Below, piece by piece: positions 56,031 through 64,000 of a DNA stretch of 64,000 nt (the stretch's first letter is position 1; the number at the start of each line of letters is the position of its first letter). Source of the DNA: Prevotella vespertina (lineage in GTDB: Bacteria > Bacteroidota > Bacteroidia > Bacteroidales > Bacteroidaceae). The notes under the pieces were generated by a model, which saw nothing but the letters and a program-made list of their open reading frames with translations, was not told the DNA's origin and ran no database searches. The stretch lies in assembly GCF_009728485.1 (NCBI RefSeq), contig NZ_VVIQ01000001.1, forward strand, positions 186,001-250,000. Reading direction: 5' to 3'. Made by a program: the position numbers and the translations under genes.

Positions 56031-56987
56031 ATGAAGATAGGTTCGATTGATTTAGGAGAGCGTCCTTTATTCCTTGCACCGATGGAAGATGTGACCGACA
56101 TAGGCTTTCGGAAGATGTGTAAGAGATATGGGGCAGCAATGGTATATACCGAGTTTGTGTCGGCAGATGCAATCATTAGGAGTATCAAGTCGACGCTTTC
56201 TAAGATGGTGATAGACGATAGTGAGCGTCCTGTAGGCATACAGATCTATGGTAGGGACGTTGCTTCTATGGTTGAAGCAGCCAAGATTGTGGAGCAAGTA
56301 AAGCCTGACGTGATAGATATCAACTTTGGTTGTCCAGTGAAGAAGGTGGCAAACAAGGGGGCAGGATCGGGTATGTTGAAGAATATCCCACTGCTGTTAG
56401 AGATCACAAGAGAGGTTGTTAAGGCTGTAAATGTACCTGTTACAGTGAAGACAAGACTAGGTTGGGACACCGAACACCTCATCATTACCGACCTAGCAGA
56501 GCAACTGCAAGACTGCGGCATACAAGCATTAACGATTCACGGGCGCACTCGTTCGCAGATGTACACTGGTCAGGCGGACTGGACACTCATAGGAGAAGTG
56601 AAGAAGAACACACGTATTAAGATTCCAATCATTGGTAACGGGGATGTGACGAATCGCTTAGAAGCAAGCGAGAAGTTCGATACTTACGGCGTAGATGCCG
56701 TTATGATTGGTCGAGCAACATTCGGTTGCCCATGGATCTTCAGCCCAAAAGCAGATGAGATAAGCCTCGATGAGAAGATAGATGTACTAGAGGAAATGCT
56801 CAAGATCAATGTTGAACGCATTGATGAATATCGTGGTATCTTGCATACAAGACGCCACCTTGCGGCTTCACCGATATTTAAAGGCATTCCAGACTTCAAA
56901 CAGATACGTATCTCCATGCTACGTGCTACGAAGGTGGACGAACTCTTGTCAATTCTTGAAGACTGTCGGGAGCGTTTGAGAGAATAG
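56031..56987 (+). CDS. dusB: tRNA-dihydrouridine synthase (DusB-like)
   Basis: A 318-residue flavoenzyme that reduces uridine to dihydrouridine in tRNA. It has the FMN-barrel start PLFLAPMEDVTDIGFR, INFGCPVKKV with the catalytic Cys, VKTRLGWD, LTIHGRTRSQMYTGQADW and GNGDVTNRLEA. The start MKIGSIDLGERPLFL is the family start, yet the promoter box ends 5 nt before it, so the transcript probably has no leader. Choice of DusB over DusA/C is from overall resemblance. It is terminated by the hairpin at 57017-57058. Confidence 0.93.
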   Translation: MKIGSIDLGERPLFLAPMEDVTDIGFRKMCKRYGAAMVYTEFVSADAIIRSIKSTLSKMVIDDSERPVGIQIYGRDVASMVEAAKIVEQVKPDVIDINFGCPVKKVANKGAGSGMLKNIPLLLEITREVVKAVNVPVTVKTRLGWDTEHLIITDLAEQLQDCGIQALTIHGRTRSQMYTGQADWTLIGEVKKNTRIKIPIIGNGDVTNRLEASEKFDTYGVDAVMIGRATFGCPWIFSPKADEISLDEKIDVLEEMLKINVERIDEYRGILHTRRHLAASPIFKGIPDFKQIRISMLRATKVDELLSILEDCRERLRE

Positions 56988-57016
56988 GTTAGCTTTATTG
57001 CTGATAAAGGTAAATT

Positions 57017-57058
57017 AAAAAGGGATTAAACGTTAGCTTTATACGTTCAATCCCTTTT
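57017..57058. terminator. Terminator between the dus and phosphodiesterase genes
   Basis: AAAAGGGATT-AACG pairs with CGTT-AATCCCTTTT around one mismatch, and serves both strands of this convergent pair. Confidence 0.75.
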
Positions 57059-57077
57059 CTTTTGCGCCAGATACGGC

Positions 57078-57617
57078 TTATATATGTTCTTGCTTTAATA
57101 CTTCTCCATCCAAGTTATAGGCTGTGAAGACACCATGCTCGTATGTCATAAACGTTGGAACATTGCCTCCTTTAGGGAAGGTAATCGAGCCCAAGTTGCA
57201 GACCAGAGCATCCTCTTGATGTGTTAACTCCCACAGATGCGTGTGTCCATATACAATGGCATCAATGTTACCTACGGGCATCTTCTCCTTATTATATATG
57301 TGTCCGTGGGTGAGGAAGAGCCGTTTTCCTTCATCAACGAGCATGATATAGTCTGCCATCAAGGGGAACTTCAGGAGCATTTGGTCAACTTCTGCATCGC
57401 AATTACCCCTTACTGCGATTATATCTTGCGCTCTTTTATTCAATACTTCAACGATCCCTTTGGCATTAATACCCTCTGGAATAGAGTTACGCGGACCATA
57501 GTTTAGGATGTCACCAAGGATACATAACATATCACACTGCTCTCGATCATAGAATTGCAACACCTTCTCTAGGGTCGGCAAACAGCCGTGGATGTCTGAT
57601 ACAAATAGATATTTCAT
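57078..57617 (-). CDS. YfcE-type metallophosphodiesterase
   Basis: A 179-residue metallophosphatase: SDIHGCLPTLEKV (6-18), GDILNYGPRN, VRGNCD, FLTHGH and VYGHTHLWE hold the two-metal ligands. Relatives cleave phosphodiester bonds in vitro; the biological substrate is unknown. The frame extends to 57662, but the TACCTTTG box at 57651-57644 lies in that extension and the family start is MKYLFVSDIHG, so 57617 is chosen. Confidence 0.88.
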   Translation of the reverse strand: MKYLFVSDIHGCLPTLEKVLQFYDREQCDMLCILGDILNYGPRNSIPEGINAKGIVEVLNKRAQDIIAVRGNCDAEVDQMLLKFPLMADYIMLVDEGKRLFLTHGHIYNKEKMPVGNIDAIVYGHTHLWELTHQEDALVCNLGSITFPKGGNVPTFMTYEHGVFTAYNLDGEVLKQEHI

Positions 57618-57643
57618 GTTCTTTCTGTTGTTTGTTTCTAAGG

Positions 57644-57651
57644 CAAAGGTA
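57644..57651 (-). promoter_or_regulatory. Promoter -7 box for the phosphodiesterase
   Basis: Reverse strand reads TACCTTTG, about 26 bp before the chosen ATG. Confidence 0.65.
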
Positions 57652-57724
57652 CTGCAATTCATTCAGAAAATATCGTTCCTTACGATTTAGTTCACCATCT
57701 TCTGCATTTTTCAAGATTATTGTT

Positions 57725-57732
57725 TATATTTG
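57725..57732 (+). promoter_or_regulatory. Promoter -7 box for the TPR-like gene
   Basis: TATATTTG; it excludes the ATG at 57730 and supports the one at 57760. Confidence 0.6.
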
Positions 57733-57759
57733 CAACAACAACTATCTATTACTACTACT

Positions 57760-58689
57760 ATGGATGTGAAGGATGTATTCGAACTACGCCGACAGGGGCG
57801 AACAGAGGATGCTTATGCTGCAATCTTACCTTTGTATGCTGCTCACAAGGGGCATTATACAACGATAGCCATGTTTTGGGTGGGTGTAGATATGATGCGT
57901 TTGCGGTATCAACAACGCCGTTTAGAGGAGGCATATAAGATATTTAAGAGTCTAATGAGGCTTTACCCCACTATGAAAGACACTGATTTAAAGGGACAGA
58001 GTGCAATGATGAGGGCTGCAATACAGGTCTTCGAGCACAACAATAGTTTCTCCATACTCGACTTCATAACGCATTGGAACATCACACGACTTACTGACGA
58101 TGATTGGAAGGGAACGCAGCATGAAGGCTTTGTGACGCCCTCCACGGGGATGAGGATTGTAGGGAAAGTGTTCAAGGAAGTAGCTGCTAATCCTACTGTC
58201 GACATGGCTTTACGGGCTGCCCCCATCCTTGCTGAAGCGTTGAAACATAGTCCTTATAACCGAGATAACCAACGTTACAAAGCCATCATCTACCAGATTA
58301 TGGGCAAGAAGGACAAAGCCATCAATGTTTATCGGCATTTGATAAGTAGGTCAAAGAAGTCAAATGAGTTCCAAGAGTTGGCTAATCTCATTGAGGATGA
58401 GCGTTATAAGATAGCCTTATTATGCAAGGCTATCACATTACAGAGGGATGAGAAGTTTCGACAGCGCCTGCGTTTCACGCTTGCCGAATTGTTGTTTAGA
58501 CAGGATAAAGCCCGTGCACGTTACGAACTAGACAAGTGCCTTGAAGCAAGGCGACAGGCTGGTTACACCATCACATGGGCTATGCAGAATCTTGCAGCTA
58601 GTTTGTCAGAAGTTAATCCAGTATCTGATGCAGCTGAAAAAGCCTTTTATCGGGAGCAAGAGATTGTGGTGAAAGAATTAATCTTGTAG
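57760..58689 (+). CDS. TPR-like helical protein of unknown function
   Basis: A 309-residue, soluble, all-helical protein with no signal peptide. Segments such as EAYAAILPLYAAHKGHY, LEEAYKIFKSLMRLYPTM and GKKDKAINVYRHLISRSKKSNEF look like degenerate tetratricopeptide repeats. Cytoplasmic tetratricopeptide proteins usually serve in protein-protein contacts; no partner can be named. An ATG at 57730 lies inside the promoter box, so the start MDVKDVFELRRQ at 57760 is used. Confidence 0.75.
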   Translation: MDVKDVFELRRQGRTEDAYAAILPLYAAHKGHYTTIAMFWVGVDMMRLRYQQRRLEEAYKIFKSLMRLYPTMKDTDLKGQSAMMRAAIQVFEHNNSFSILDFITHWNITRLTDDDWKGTQHEGFVTPSTGMRIVGKVFKEVAANPTVDMALRAAPILAEALKHSPYNRDNQRYKAIIYQIMGKKDKAINVYRHLISRSKKSNEFQELANLIEDERYKIALLCKAITLQRDEKFRQRLRFTLAELLFRQDKARARYELDKCLEARRQAGYTITWAMQNLAASLSEVNPVSDAAEKAFYREQEIVVKELIL

Positions 58690-59356
58690 AGATTTTGCTT
58701 CTCCAAACACCGCCCATTATACCCCTTCTAGCCCTCTTCAAAGGGAAGAATAACTAATAGAAATCGGACAGGAAAGGACTCTTTTATTCTTTGCTGACAC
58801 CTTTTTATCACGTAAAACACGGATTATACAGACTAATCTAGATACTTGGAAAATCTAAAGAAACAAGAGGAGACATAGGAGGTGAAACTCTTTAGTAATG
58901 CAAGATTCATTATCTAACACTCAAAATAACAATTCATTCTGCAGAAGATAGCCGTTTACACGATTGAGGAATGTCCTTTTCTTGTCAGAAATAATCGCAT
59001 TGATGAATGGGAAGTAAGCATGTTCAAAACAAGATAAAACGCCCTTGAGTTACATAGGCAATACTTGTTTATATTTGAAAGAACGATTAATTACATCAAA
59101 AACTAATCTAAAAACATATAATTAACAGATTAATAATATTATAAAAATAGTTTATTTTTTCTTTATCGAGAGGTTTTCTGCTGGAGAAATAAGTATCGGT
59201 TATTATTTAACAGAGCGTTTAGACAAAGATAGAAAGGGCTTTCATGGAAGAAAGAAAAGCTCTGCGTGAAGAACAAAGGAGACCAGAGGGAAAAGCAAAA
59301 AGGTTGTTTCAAGGCAATAACTAATAGGTTAATATGCGTTGAAACAACCTTTCTTA
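58690..59356. other. AT-rich gap of 667 bp
   Basis: Contains an isolated TATATTTG box (59070-59077) with no gene after it other than a 26-codon charged frame near 59243, and the terminator at 59299-59352. No array of the kind found elsewhere is clear here. Confidence 0.5.
59299..59352 (-). terminator. Terminator of the dapB-lepB-wbqC operon
   Basis: Perfect 14-bp stem AAAGGTTGTTTCAA (59299-59312) with 59339-59352; the reverse strand continues TTTGCTTTTCC. Confidence 0.85.
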
Positions 59357-59971
59357 TTATAAGAATAAGACACTCTCATTACCTTGATTAAATAGCAAGT
59401 CGAGTACACTTAAGTTCGGTTGAAATCCGTACTTCTGCTGATAAACCTGATAGTAAGTACGTGGTTTGAACTCGTCATCACGCCCTGGATGCTTCGGGCG
59501 AATCGTTTCTCGGAAATCAATCACGCCCTCCGAGGGTTCCAGCTCATAGCTATCTGTGCGCCTCATACAGGGCATTATGTCGATAAGCTCGCACATCTTC
59601 AATGTGATCTCCCAGTTGAAATCATAGAGAAAGTCCCACTTTCGTTCAAAGAAAGGGCGTATATCATCCTCGTAATACTCAAAGAATGGACTCTCCCCGT
59701 AGGCTGATTGCAATGCATACCAGTGCTGATGACGCCAGTTGGCATGGTCACTAATGCGCACATCTCTCATCTCGCACTTCGCTCCCTCAAACTTCTCCAC
59801 AGGGATAGAGAGCGTTTGTAGTCCGTTGGTAGCTGCTATCACACATCTATTTCGATAGGTTTGCTTCACGAAATGGTCATGTTGTTCTATCAAACAAGTA
59901 TCGTATCTATTCAGCTTCTGATACCATTGAACGGGACCAAAGTAGGTCGAAGAGAGAAGTGCAGACGCCAT
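59357..59971 (-). CDS. WbqC family protein
   Basis: A 204-residue member of the WbqC family (STYFGPVQWYQKLNRYD, FVKQTYRNRCVIAATNG, HWYALQSAYGESPFFEYYEDDI, DFNWEITLKMCELI). The fold and reaction are poorly known; in some bacteria members occur in O-antigen or modified-sugar gene clusters. Here it is the last gene of dapB-lepB-wbqC, 3 nt after lepB, an order seen repeatedly in Bacteroidota. Confidence 0.85.
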   Translation of the reverse strand: MASALLSSTYFGPVQWYQKLNRYDTCLIEQHDHFVKQTYRNRCVIAATNGLQTLSIPVEKFEGAKCEMRDVRISDHANWRHQHWYALQSAYGESPFFEYYEDDIRPFFERKWDFLYDFNWEITLKMCELIDIMPCMRRTDSYELEPSEGVIDFRETIRPKHPGRDDEFKPRTYYQVYQQKYGFQPNLSVLDLLFNQGNESVLFL

Positions 59972-59974
59972 ACT

Positions 59975-61504
59975 TTACTTGATATTATCGACCCAGTTGA
60001 ACAGACGATGCCAACGGATGCCACCGAAACCCTTACGATCTGGATCGCTAGACCACCATATAAAGATAGGCTTACCCACGATATGATCTTCTGGAACAAA
60101 GCCCCAGTAACGACTGTCGGCAGAGTTATGACGGTTGTCACCCATCATCCAGTAGTAGTCCATCTTGAATGTGTAACGCGTTGCAGGGCGTCCGTTGATA
60201 TAGATCTTGCCGTTCTTTACCTGCAAATCGTTCTTCTCGTAAACCTTAATACAGCGTTCGTAAATAGGGAGGTTATTGAGGGTGAGGGTGATAGACTTAC
60301 CCTTTGCAGGAATCCAGATAGGCCCGTAATTATCACGAGTCCAGCCTGTGAAAGCATTCAATGGATAGTAAGGACCAGAGTAGATGTCCTTATCTGTGAC
60401 AAGACGAATAGCCTTGATGAGTCCTAAACGCTTCATTTCTGCAGCGGCTCTCTTGGTTAATGGCATATAACCATCATACTCCAAGGCAGCGTTGTTGAGT
60501 ACCATTCCTCTGCTGATATCACTTCCATGCAGGTTTGTAAGGGTCTGAACATCCTCATTACTAATCTCTAATTCCTTGCGAAGGTCATCATATTGAGCAC
60601 TGAGAAGGTCGGCTGTTGTGATGTTATTGAGCTTTACAAAATAGGTATATTGCACCTTTTCTGGTTCCTTGTTAGGCTTACCATCAAGATAAATAATCCT
60701 ATTCTTGATTTGAAGAGTTTGTCCAGGAAGGCCCACACAACGCTTTACAAAGTTCTCACGGCGGTCAGTTGGACGCCAATCCAATGCCCCATAAGTTCCC
60801 ACATTATTAATAATGTAATTCCGACCAACAGTGTAAGCATTATCATAAAAGGCACGTTGTTGAGCTATACTCATCTGATTCAACTTGATGTTCGGATGCT
60901 GTTGTGCCAATGTATTCTCGCCTAATGTGTAGACAGTTTGATAATAGTCTTGACCCTGATAGTTCGGTTCGCTCATAATCGTGTCACCTGCTGGATAATT
61001 AAAGACAACGATGTCGTTCAATTCAACCTTGCCCAATCCCTTTACACGGCGATAGTCCCACTGCGGCCAAGAAATGTAACTCTTCGTATTGATAATAGGG
61101 AGAGTATGCTGTGTCAAAGGCATTGTCAATGGTGTTTCCGGTATACGAGGACCATAGCTGACCTTCGATACAAAGAGGTAATCACCAGTAAGTAGTGACT
61201 TCTCAAGAGACGATGATGGGATGACATAGTTTTGAAAGAAAAAGAGGTTAATGAAGTACACTGCGACCAAAGCAAACACTAGTGCATCCACCCAACCCAT
61301 AATGAATCGGACTGGACCCTCAGCCTCTTTCCACCACTGCCAACGTATCTTCTTGGTGATATAATAGTCGTAGATGAATGGTACAACGACTAATCCCCAC
61401 CAGCTTCCAACCCATAGTAGGAATAGAAGATATAGAACAGTAACACTAATAAACTTCGCCCATTGCTTCTTAGGATCTAGGGCTGCTTTTTCCTTATCTA
61501 TCAT
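59975..61504 (-). CDS. lepB: Signal peptidase I
   Basis: A 509-residue peptidase that removes signal peptides at the outer face of the inner membrane. N-terminal membrane segments (about 18-45 and 68-90) precede the catalytic Ser99 in YVIPSSSLEKSL; the general base Lys lies in RRENFVKRCVGLPGQ, and the box GDNRHNSADSRYWG is near the C-terminus. It is much longer than the E. coli enzyme (324) owing to an insert between the catalytic Lys and the GDN box, usual in Bacteroidota. The Met of the common SM pair is Leu100. It is in an operon between dapB and wbqC. Confidence 0.94.
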   Translation of the reverse strand: MIDKEKAALDPKKQWAKFISVTVLYLLFLLWVGSWWGLVVVPFIYDYYITKKIRWQWWKEAEGPVRFIMGWVDALVFALVAVYFINLFFFQNYVIPSSSLEKSLLTGDYLFVSKVSYGPRIPETPLTMPLTQHTLPIINTKSYISWPQWDYRRVKGLGKVELNDIVVFNYPAGDTIMSEPNYQGQDYYQTVYTLGENTLAQQHPNIKLNQMSIAQQRAFYDNAYTVGRNYIINNVGTYGALDWRPTDRRENFVKRCVGLPGQTLQIKNRIIYLDGKPNKEPEKVQYTYFVKLNNITTADLLSAQYDDLRKELEISNEDVQTLTNLHGSDISRGMVLNNAALEYDGYMPLTKRAAAEMKRLGLIKAIRLVTDKDIYSGPYYPLNAFTGWTRDNYGPIWIPAKGKSITLTLNNLPIYERCIKVYEKNDLQVKNGKIYINGRPATRYTFKMDYYWMMGDNRHNSADSRYWGFVPEDHIVGKPIFIWWSSDPDRKGFGGIRWHRLFNWVDNIK

Positions 61505-61518
61505 ATCTTGAAATACAG

Positions 61519-62274
61519 TTAGAACTTAAATAAGTCGCTTGTAGTCAATAGACCGGTATGGTCTTTGGTATATTCTGCTGCTAAGACAGCACCCAATGCA
61601 AATCCTTGTCGACTATGAGCATCATGCGTAATGGTTATCTTGTCGGCATCAGAGTCATAACTAATACTATGAATACCAGGCACCTCGTCGCGTCGAATAG
61701 ATGCAATAGGTAGTTCGTTAGGAGCCACATCATTTGTGCCAGACTCTGTACCATCTGCATTGTGCTGAAAGCCCTTTACCCACTTATCCTTTCGATCGAT
61801 ACAGTCAATGATGTCCTCTGCCAGCGTGATAGCAGTACCCGATGGAGCATCGAGTTTATGCACATGGTGCACCTCTTCCATTGCTACATTGTACTGTGGG
61901 AAACCATTCATAATCTTTGCTAAATAGCGGTTGACAGCAGAGAAAATGGCTACTCCTATAGAGAAGTTACTTGCCCAGAACAATGTCTGACCACCCTCTG
62001 TACAAAGGCGTTCTACCTCTTCCTTATGGTCATTCATCCAACCAGTTGAACCACTAACAACCTTCACATTGTGTGCGAAGGCACGCTTATAATTGCCGAA
62101 AGCAGCCGTAGGGTTGGTGAACTCAATAGCTACATCTGCAGACGAGAAAGCCGGTGAGTCGAAGTCATCGGGATTGTTTACATCTATAATACTAACGATT
62201 TCGTGGCCACGTTCGAGGGCTATTTGTTCTATCATGTGCCCCATCTTACCATAGCCAATCAGTGCTATCTTCAT
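61519..62274 (-). CDS. dapB: 4-hydroxy-tetrahydrodipicolinate reductase
   Basis: A 251-residue enzyme of the lysine/diaminopimelate pathway. GYGKMGHMIEQIA at the N-terminus binds NAD(P)H, EFTNPTAAFGN and SGSTGW line the active site, and EVHHVHKLDAPSGTA holds the catalytic His and Lys. It supplies meso-diaminopimelate for peptidoglycan and heads the operon with lepB (14-bp gap). The promoter is TACCTTTG at 62306-62299. Confidence 0.96.
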   Translation of the reverse strand: MKIALIGYGKMGHMIEQIALERGHEIVSIIDVNNPDDFDSPAFSSADVAIEFTNPTAAFGNYKRAFAHNVKVVSGSTGWMNDHKEEVERLCTEGGQTLFWASNFSIGVAIFSAVNRYLAKIMNGFPQYNVAMEEVHHVHKLDAPSGTAITLAEDIIDCIDRKDKWVKGFQHNADGTESGTNDVAPNELPIASIRRDEVPGIHSISYDSDADKITITHDAHSRQGFALGAVLAAEYTKDHTGLLTTSDLFKF

Positions 62275-62298
62275 AATTAATACGTATTAAAAACAATG

Positions 62299-62306
62299 CA
62301 AAGGTA
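62299..62306 (-). promoter_or_regulatory. Promoter -7 box of the dapB-lepB-wbqC operon
   Basis: Reverse strand reads TACCTTTG, 24 bp before the dapB ATG. Confidence 0.65.
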
Positions 62307-62415
62307 GCTGATTTACGACATAAAACAAAATTACTTCACTTATTTTAAGTAAGGTATAAGCAAGCAAAAGATAAAAAATAAGCATACAAGAAAGGCTTTA
62401 TAATCAAAAAATTCG

Positions 62416-62423
62416 TATATTTG
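62416..62423 (+). promoter_or_regulatory. Promoter -7 box for the DUF2851 gene
   Basis: TATATTTG, 25 bp before the ATG at 62449. Confidence 0.6.
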
Positions 62424-62448
62424 TCCTCTGTTAATAAGCCACGAATCT

Positions 62449-63807
62449 ATGATGGAACAGCTCATCCACTATGTATGGAAGCATAAGTTATTTCCTTTAA
62501 AGGGACTTCAGACTACCGATGGTCAAGCCATTGAAGTTATCGACCCAGGGCTTCCTAACCGCAACGCAGGTCCCGACTTCTTCAATGCAAAGGTGAAGAT
62601 TGGTGGGACGTTATGGGTGGGCAATGTGGAGATACACCTCCGTTCGTCTGATTGGTACCTGCATCATCATGACAGAGACCCACATTATGATAATGTAATA
62701 CTACATGTTGCAGAGTCAATCGACCTTGCCGTCAAGACCAGCCGAGGCGATTATCCACCGCAAATGAGGCTTGCTATCCCAGAAACAGTGCGTGAGCATT
62801 ATCAAGAACTACTATCAACCGATGATTACCCAGCTTGTTACAGGATTATACCCAACCTCTCCAAGCTCATGATTCATGCGTGGATGAATGCCTTACAAGC
62901 CGAACGCTTAGAGCAGAAAGCACATGCCATCACGGAGAGACTGCAATCATGTAATGGCTCTTGGGAGCTTGCTTACTTCGTAACCTTAGCCCGAAACTAT
63001 GGTTTCAGCATAAATGGTGATGCCTTCGAAACGTGGGCAAAGGCTATACCCTTGCATGACGTCGGCCATCATAGGGATGATTTAATGCAAGTGGAAGCCT
63101 TCTTCTTGGGTCAAGCAGGGCTACTCGAGCAGACCTCGATACCTAAACGTTACCAGCAGGAAGCACTCAATGATGCTTATTATCAGCGCCTGAAGACGGA
63201 GTATCAATATCTATCTCATAAGTTCCAGCTGCACCCGATGGATGCAAACCAGTGGCGATTCCTACGATTAAGACCGCAGAATTTCCCCCACATACGCATC
63301 TCTCAGTTAGCAAACCTCTATTACGAGCAGCGTTCGGGACTATCTTGTCTATTAGAGTGTGAAACTATCAAGCAGGCACGTGAGCTTCTTTCGACACAAG
63401 TAACAGCCTATTGGGAGACGCATTACATGTTTGGTATTGAGAGTAAAAGGAGTGAGAAACGACTGACAAAAGCCTCCTTGGACTTACAAATTATCAACAC
63501 GGTCATTCCCATTCTATTTGCTTATGGCAAGCACAAAAGCAATGAGAAACTTTGCGAACGTGCCTTCGACTTCCTTGAAGCACTAAAGGCTGAACACAAC
63601 CACATTGTCCAGATGTGGGAAAAAGTGGGTTTATCGGTTGATACAGCGGGCGACTCTCAAGCGCTCATACAGCTCAAGAAAGAGTATTGTGACCCCAAAG
63701 ACTGCCTCAGATGCAGGATAGGTTACGAGTATCTAAAGGCTCAATCCGTATCTAACCCAACAATGGGTGAGATGGAGAAGGGCGATATTTCAAATAATAG
63801 AATCTAA
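62449..63807 (+). CDS. DUF2851 family protein
   Basis: A 452-residue cytoplasmic protein matching the DUF2851 pattern: HYVWKHKLFPLKGLQT, IDPGLPNRNAGPDFFNAKVKIG, WVGNVEIHLRSSDWYLHHHDRDPHYDNVILHV, later RPQNFPHIRISQLANL, and the C-terminal CxxxxCLRC-type pair (CDPKDCLRCRIGYEYLK). The N-terminal PDFxNA...E-H-R arrangement recalls nuclease-like folds, but no function is established. The start could also be the next ATG, 3 bp on. Confidence 0.85.
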   Translation: MMEQLIHYVWKHKLFPLKGLQTTDGQAIEVIDPGLPNRNAGPDFFNAKVKIGGTLWVGNVEIHLRSSDWYLHHHDRDPHYDNVILHVAESIDLAVKTSRGDYPPQMRLAIPETVREHYQELLSTDDYPACYRIIPNLSKLMIHAWMNALQAERLEQKAHAITERLQSCNGSWELAYFVTLARNYGFSINGDAFETWAKAIPLHDVGHHRDDLMQVEAFFLGQAGLLEQTSIPKRYQQEALNDAYYQRLKTEYQYLSHKFQLHPMDANQWRFLRLRPQNFPHIRISQLANLYYEQRSGLSCLLECETIKQARELLSTQVTAYWETHYMFGIESKRSEKRLTKASLDLQIINTVIPILFAYGKHKSNEKLCERAFDFLEALKAEHNHIVQMWEKVGLSVDTAGDSQALIQLKKEYCDPKDCLRCRIGYEYLKAQSVSNPTMGEMEKGDISNNRI

Positions 63808-63907
63808 TTAATTATCAAATAATAAAGCCTCATCAAGTATATTGCAAAGCATTACCAATAAGGCATAACCATTGCTTGTACTGACGAGACAACACGCTCA
63901 CATAATA

Positions 63908-64000
63908 ATGAAGACTAATTACATCTTTGAAACAAGGATGGAGGTTCGTGATTACGAATGCGACATTCAAGGGATAGTTAATAATGCCAATTACTTGCAT
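63908..64000 (+). CDS. Acyl-CoA thioesterase (hot-dog, YbgC-like), N-terminal fragment
   Basis: The last 93 bp encode MKTNYIFETRMEVRDYECD and then IQGIVNNANYLH, the start of a 4HBT hot-dog thioesterase (V-R-D-Y-E-x-D-xx-G-I-V-N-x-x-x-Y). The Asp of DYECD is the usual catalytic position. Such enzymes hydrolyse acyl-CoA thioesters. The gene continues beyond the window. Confidence 0.8.
   Translation, partial: MKTNYIFETRMEVRDYECDIQGIVNNANYLH

Noticed and set aside
59070..59322. Promoter box with a 26-codon charged peptide (about 59243)
   Set aside because: The box is isolated and the frame is short, Lys/Arg/Glu-rich and runs into a terminator; no support for translation.

Overview
This window looks like a chromosomal segment of a Prevotella-type Bacteroidota, probably an oral or gut species. 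The evidence is the TAnnTTTG promoter boxes (with TTTG or TTG about 19-21 bp upstream) in front of most transcription units, the near absence of Shine-Dalgarno sequences, BspA-type leucine-rich repeat surface proteins, an S46 dipeptidyl peptidase, GH97 and GH66 enzymes, DUF4369/DUF4625/DUF3332/DUF2851 proteins, and a shared C-terminal sorting-type motif on secreted proteins. No rRNA, tRNA, CRISPR array, insertion sequence or prophage was found. The identification rests on reading, not on a search.

Layout. 1-7 kb: first codons of topA (leftward), a zinc-ribbon Nudix hydrolase, a secreted alpha/beta hydrolase, a thioredoxin-fold lipoprotein without catalytic cysteines, and pnp. 7-14.3 kb: a small acidic MKKxYxSP protein with a fimbrillin-like/lamin-tail lipoprotein, then a probable metal or haem acquisition locus (His/Cys-rich membrane protein, TonB-dependent receptor, two DUF4625 lipoproteins, an NlpE-like lipoprotein). 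14.8-20 kb: SpmA/SpmB-type membrane protein, flippase, DPP7-like peptidase. 20-28.8 kb: ogt-type methyltransferase and DEAD-box helicase, a probable small RNA, type II NADH dehydrogenase, M16 protease, PfkB kinase, FprA flavoprotein, LOG protein. 29-42 kb: a carbohydrate and surface region with an LRR-GH66 fusion, a BspA-like protein coupled to a second MKKxYxSP protein, and a GH97 alpha-glucosidase between two paralogous membrane TPR/HTH regulators. 42.4-47.6 kb: secreted endonuclease I, a THUMP-like methyltransferase broken by one in-frame TGA, a VanX-like dipeptidase, a membrane pseudokinase. 47.9-64 kb: an SDR, the sdhCAB (frd) operon, a Zn/Cd-type P-ATPase, a Dus enzyme, a phosphodiesterase, a TPR-like protein, the dapB-lepB-wbqC operon, DUF2851, and the start of an acyl-CoA thioesterase.

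The most unusual signal lies between genes. At least seven intergenic stretches carry short imperfect direct repeats with a period of 22-23 bp (about 1924, 7009, 14484, 22890, 28837, 42327 and 48781). Core sequences differ from locus to locus, except that the 14.5-kb and 42.3-kb arrays share almost the same unit. All lie just downstream of a gene or intrinsic terminator, mostly in convergent gaps. The period is not a multiple of three, so they are not coding, and two arrays have dyad-symmetric cores. Other leads are the free-standing small RNA at 22765-22885, two apparently leaderless genes (dus and the M16 protease), a nested inverted repeat ahead of the TonB receptor, and the single TGA in the methyltransferase.
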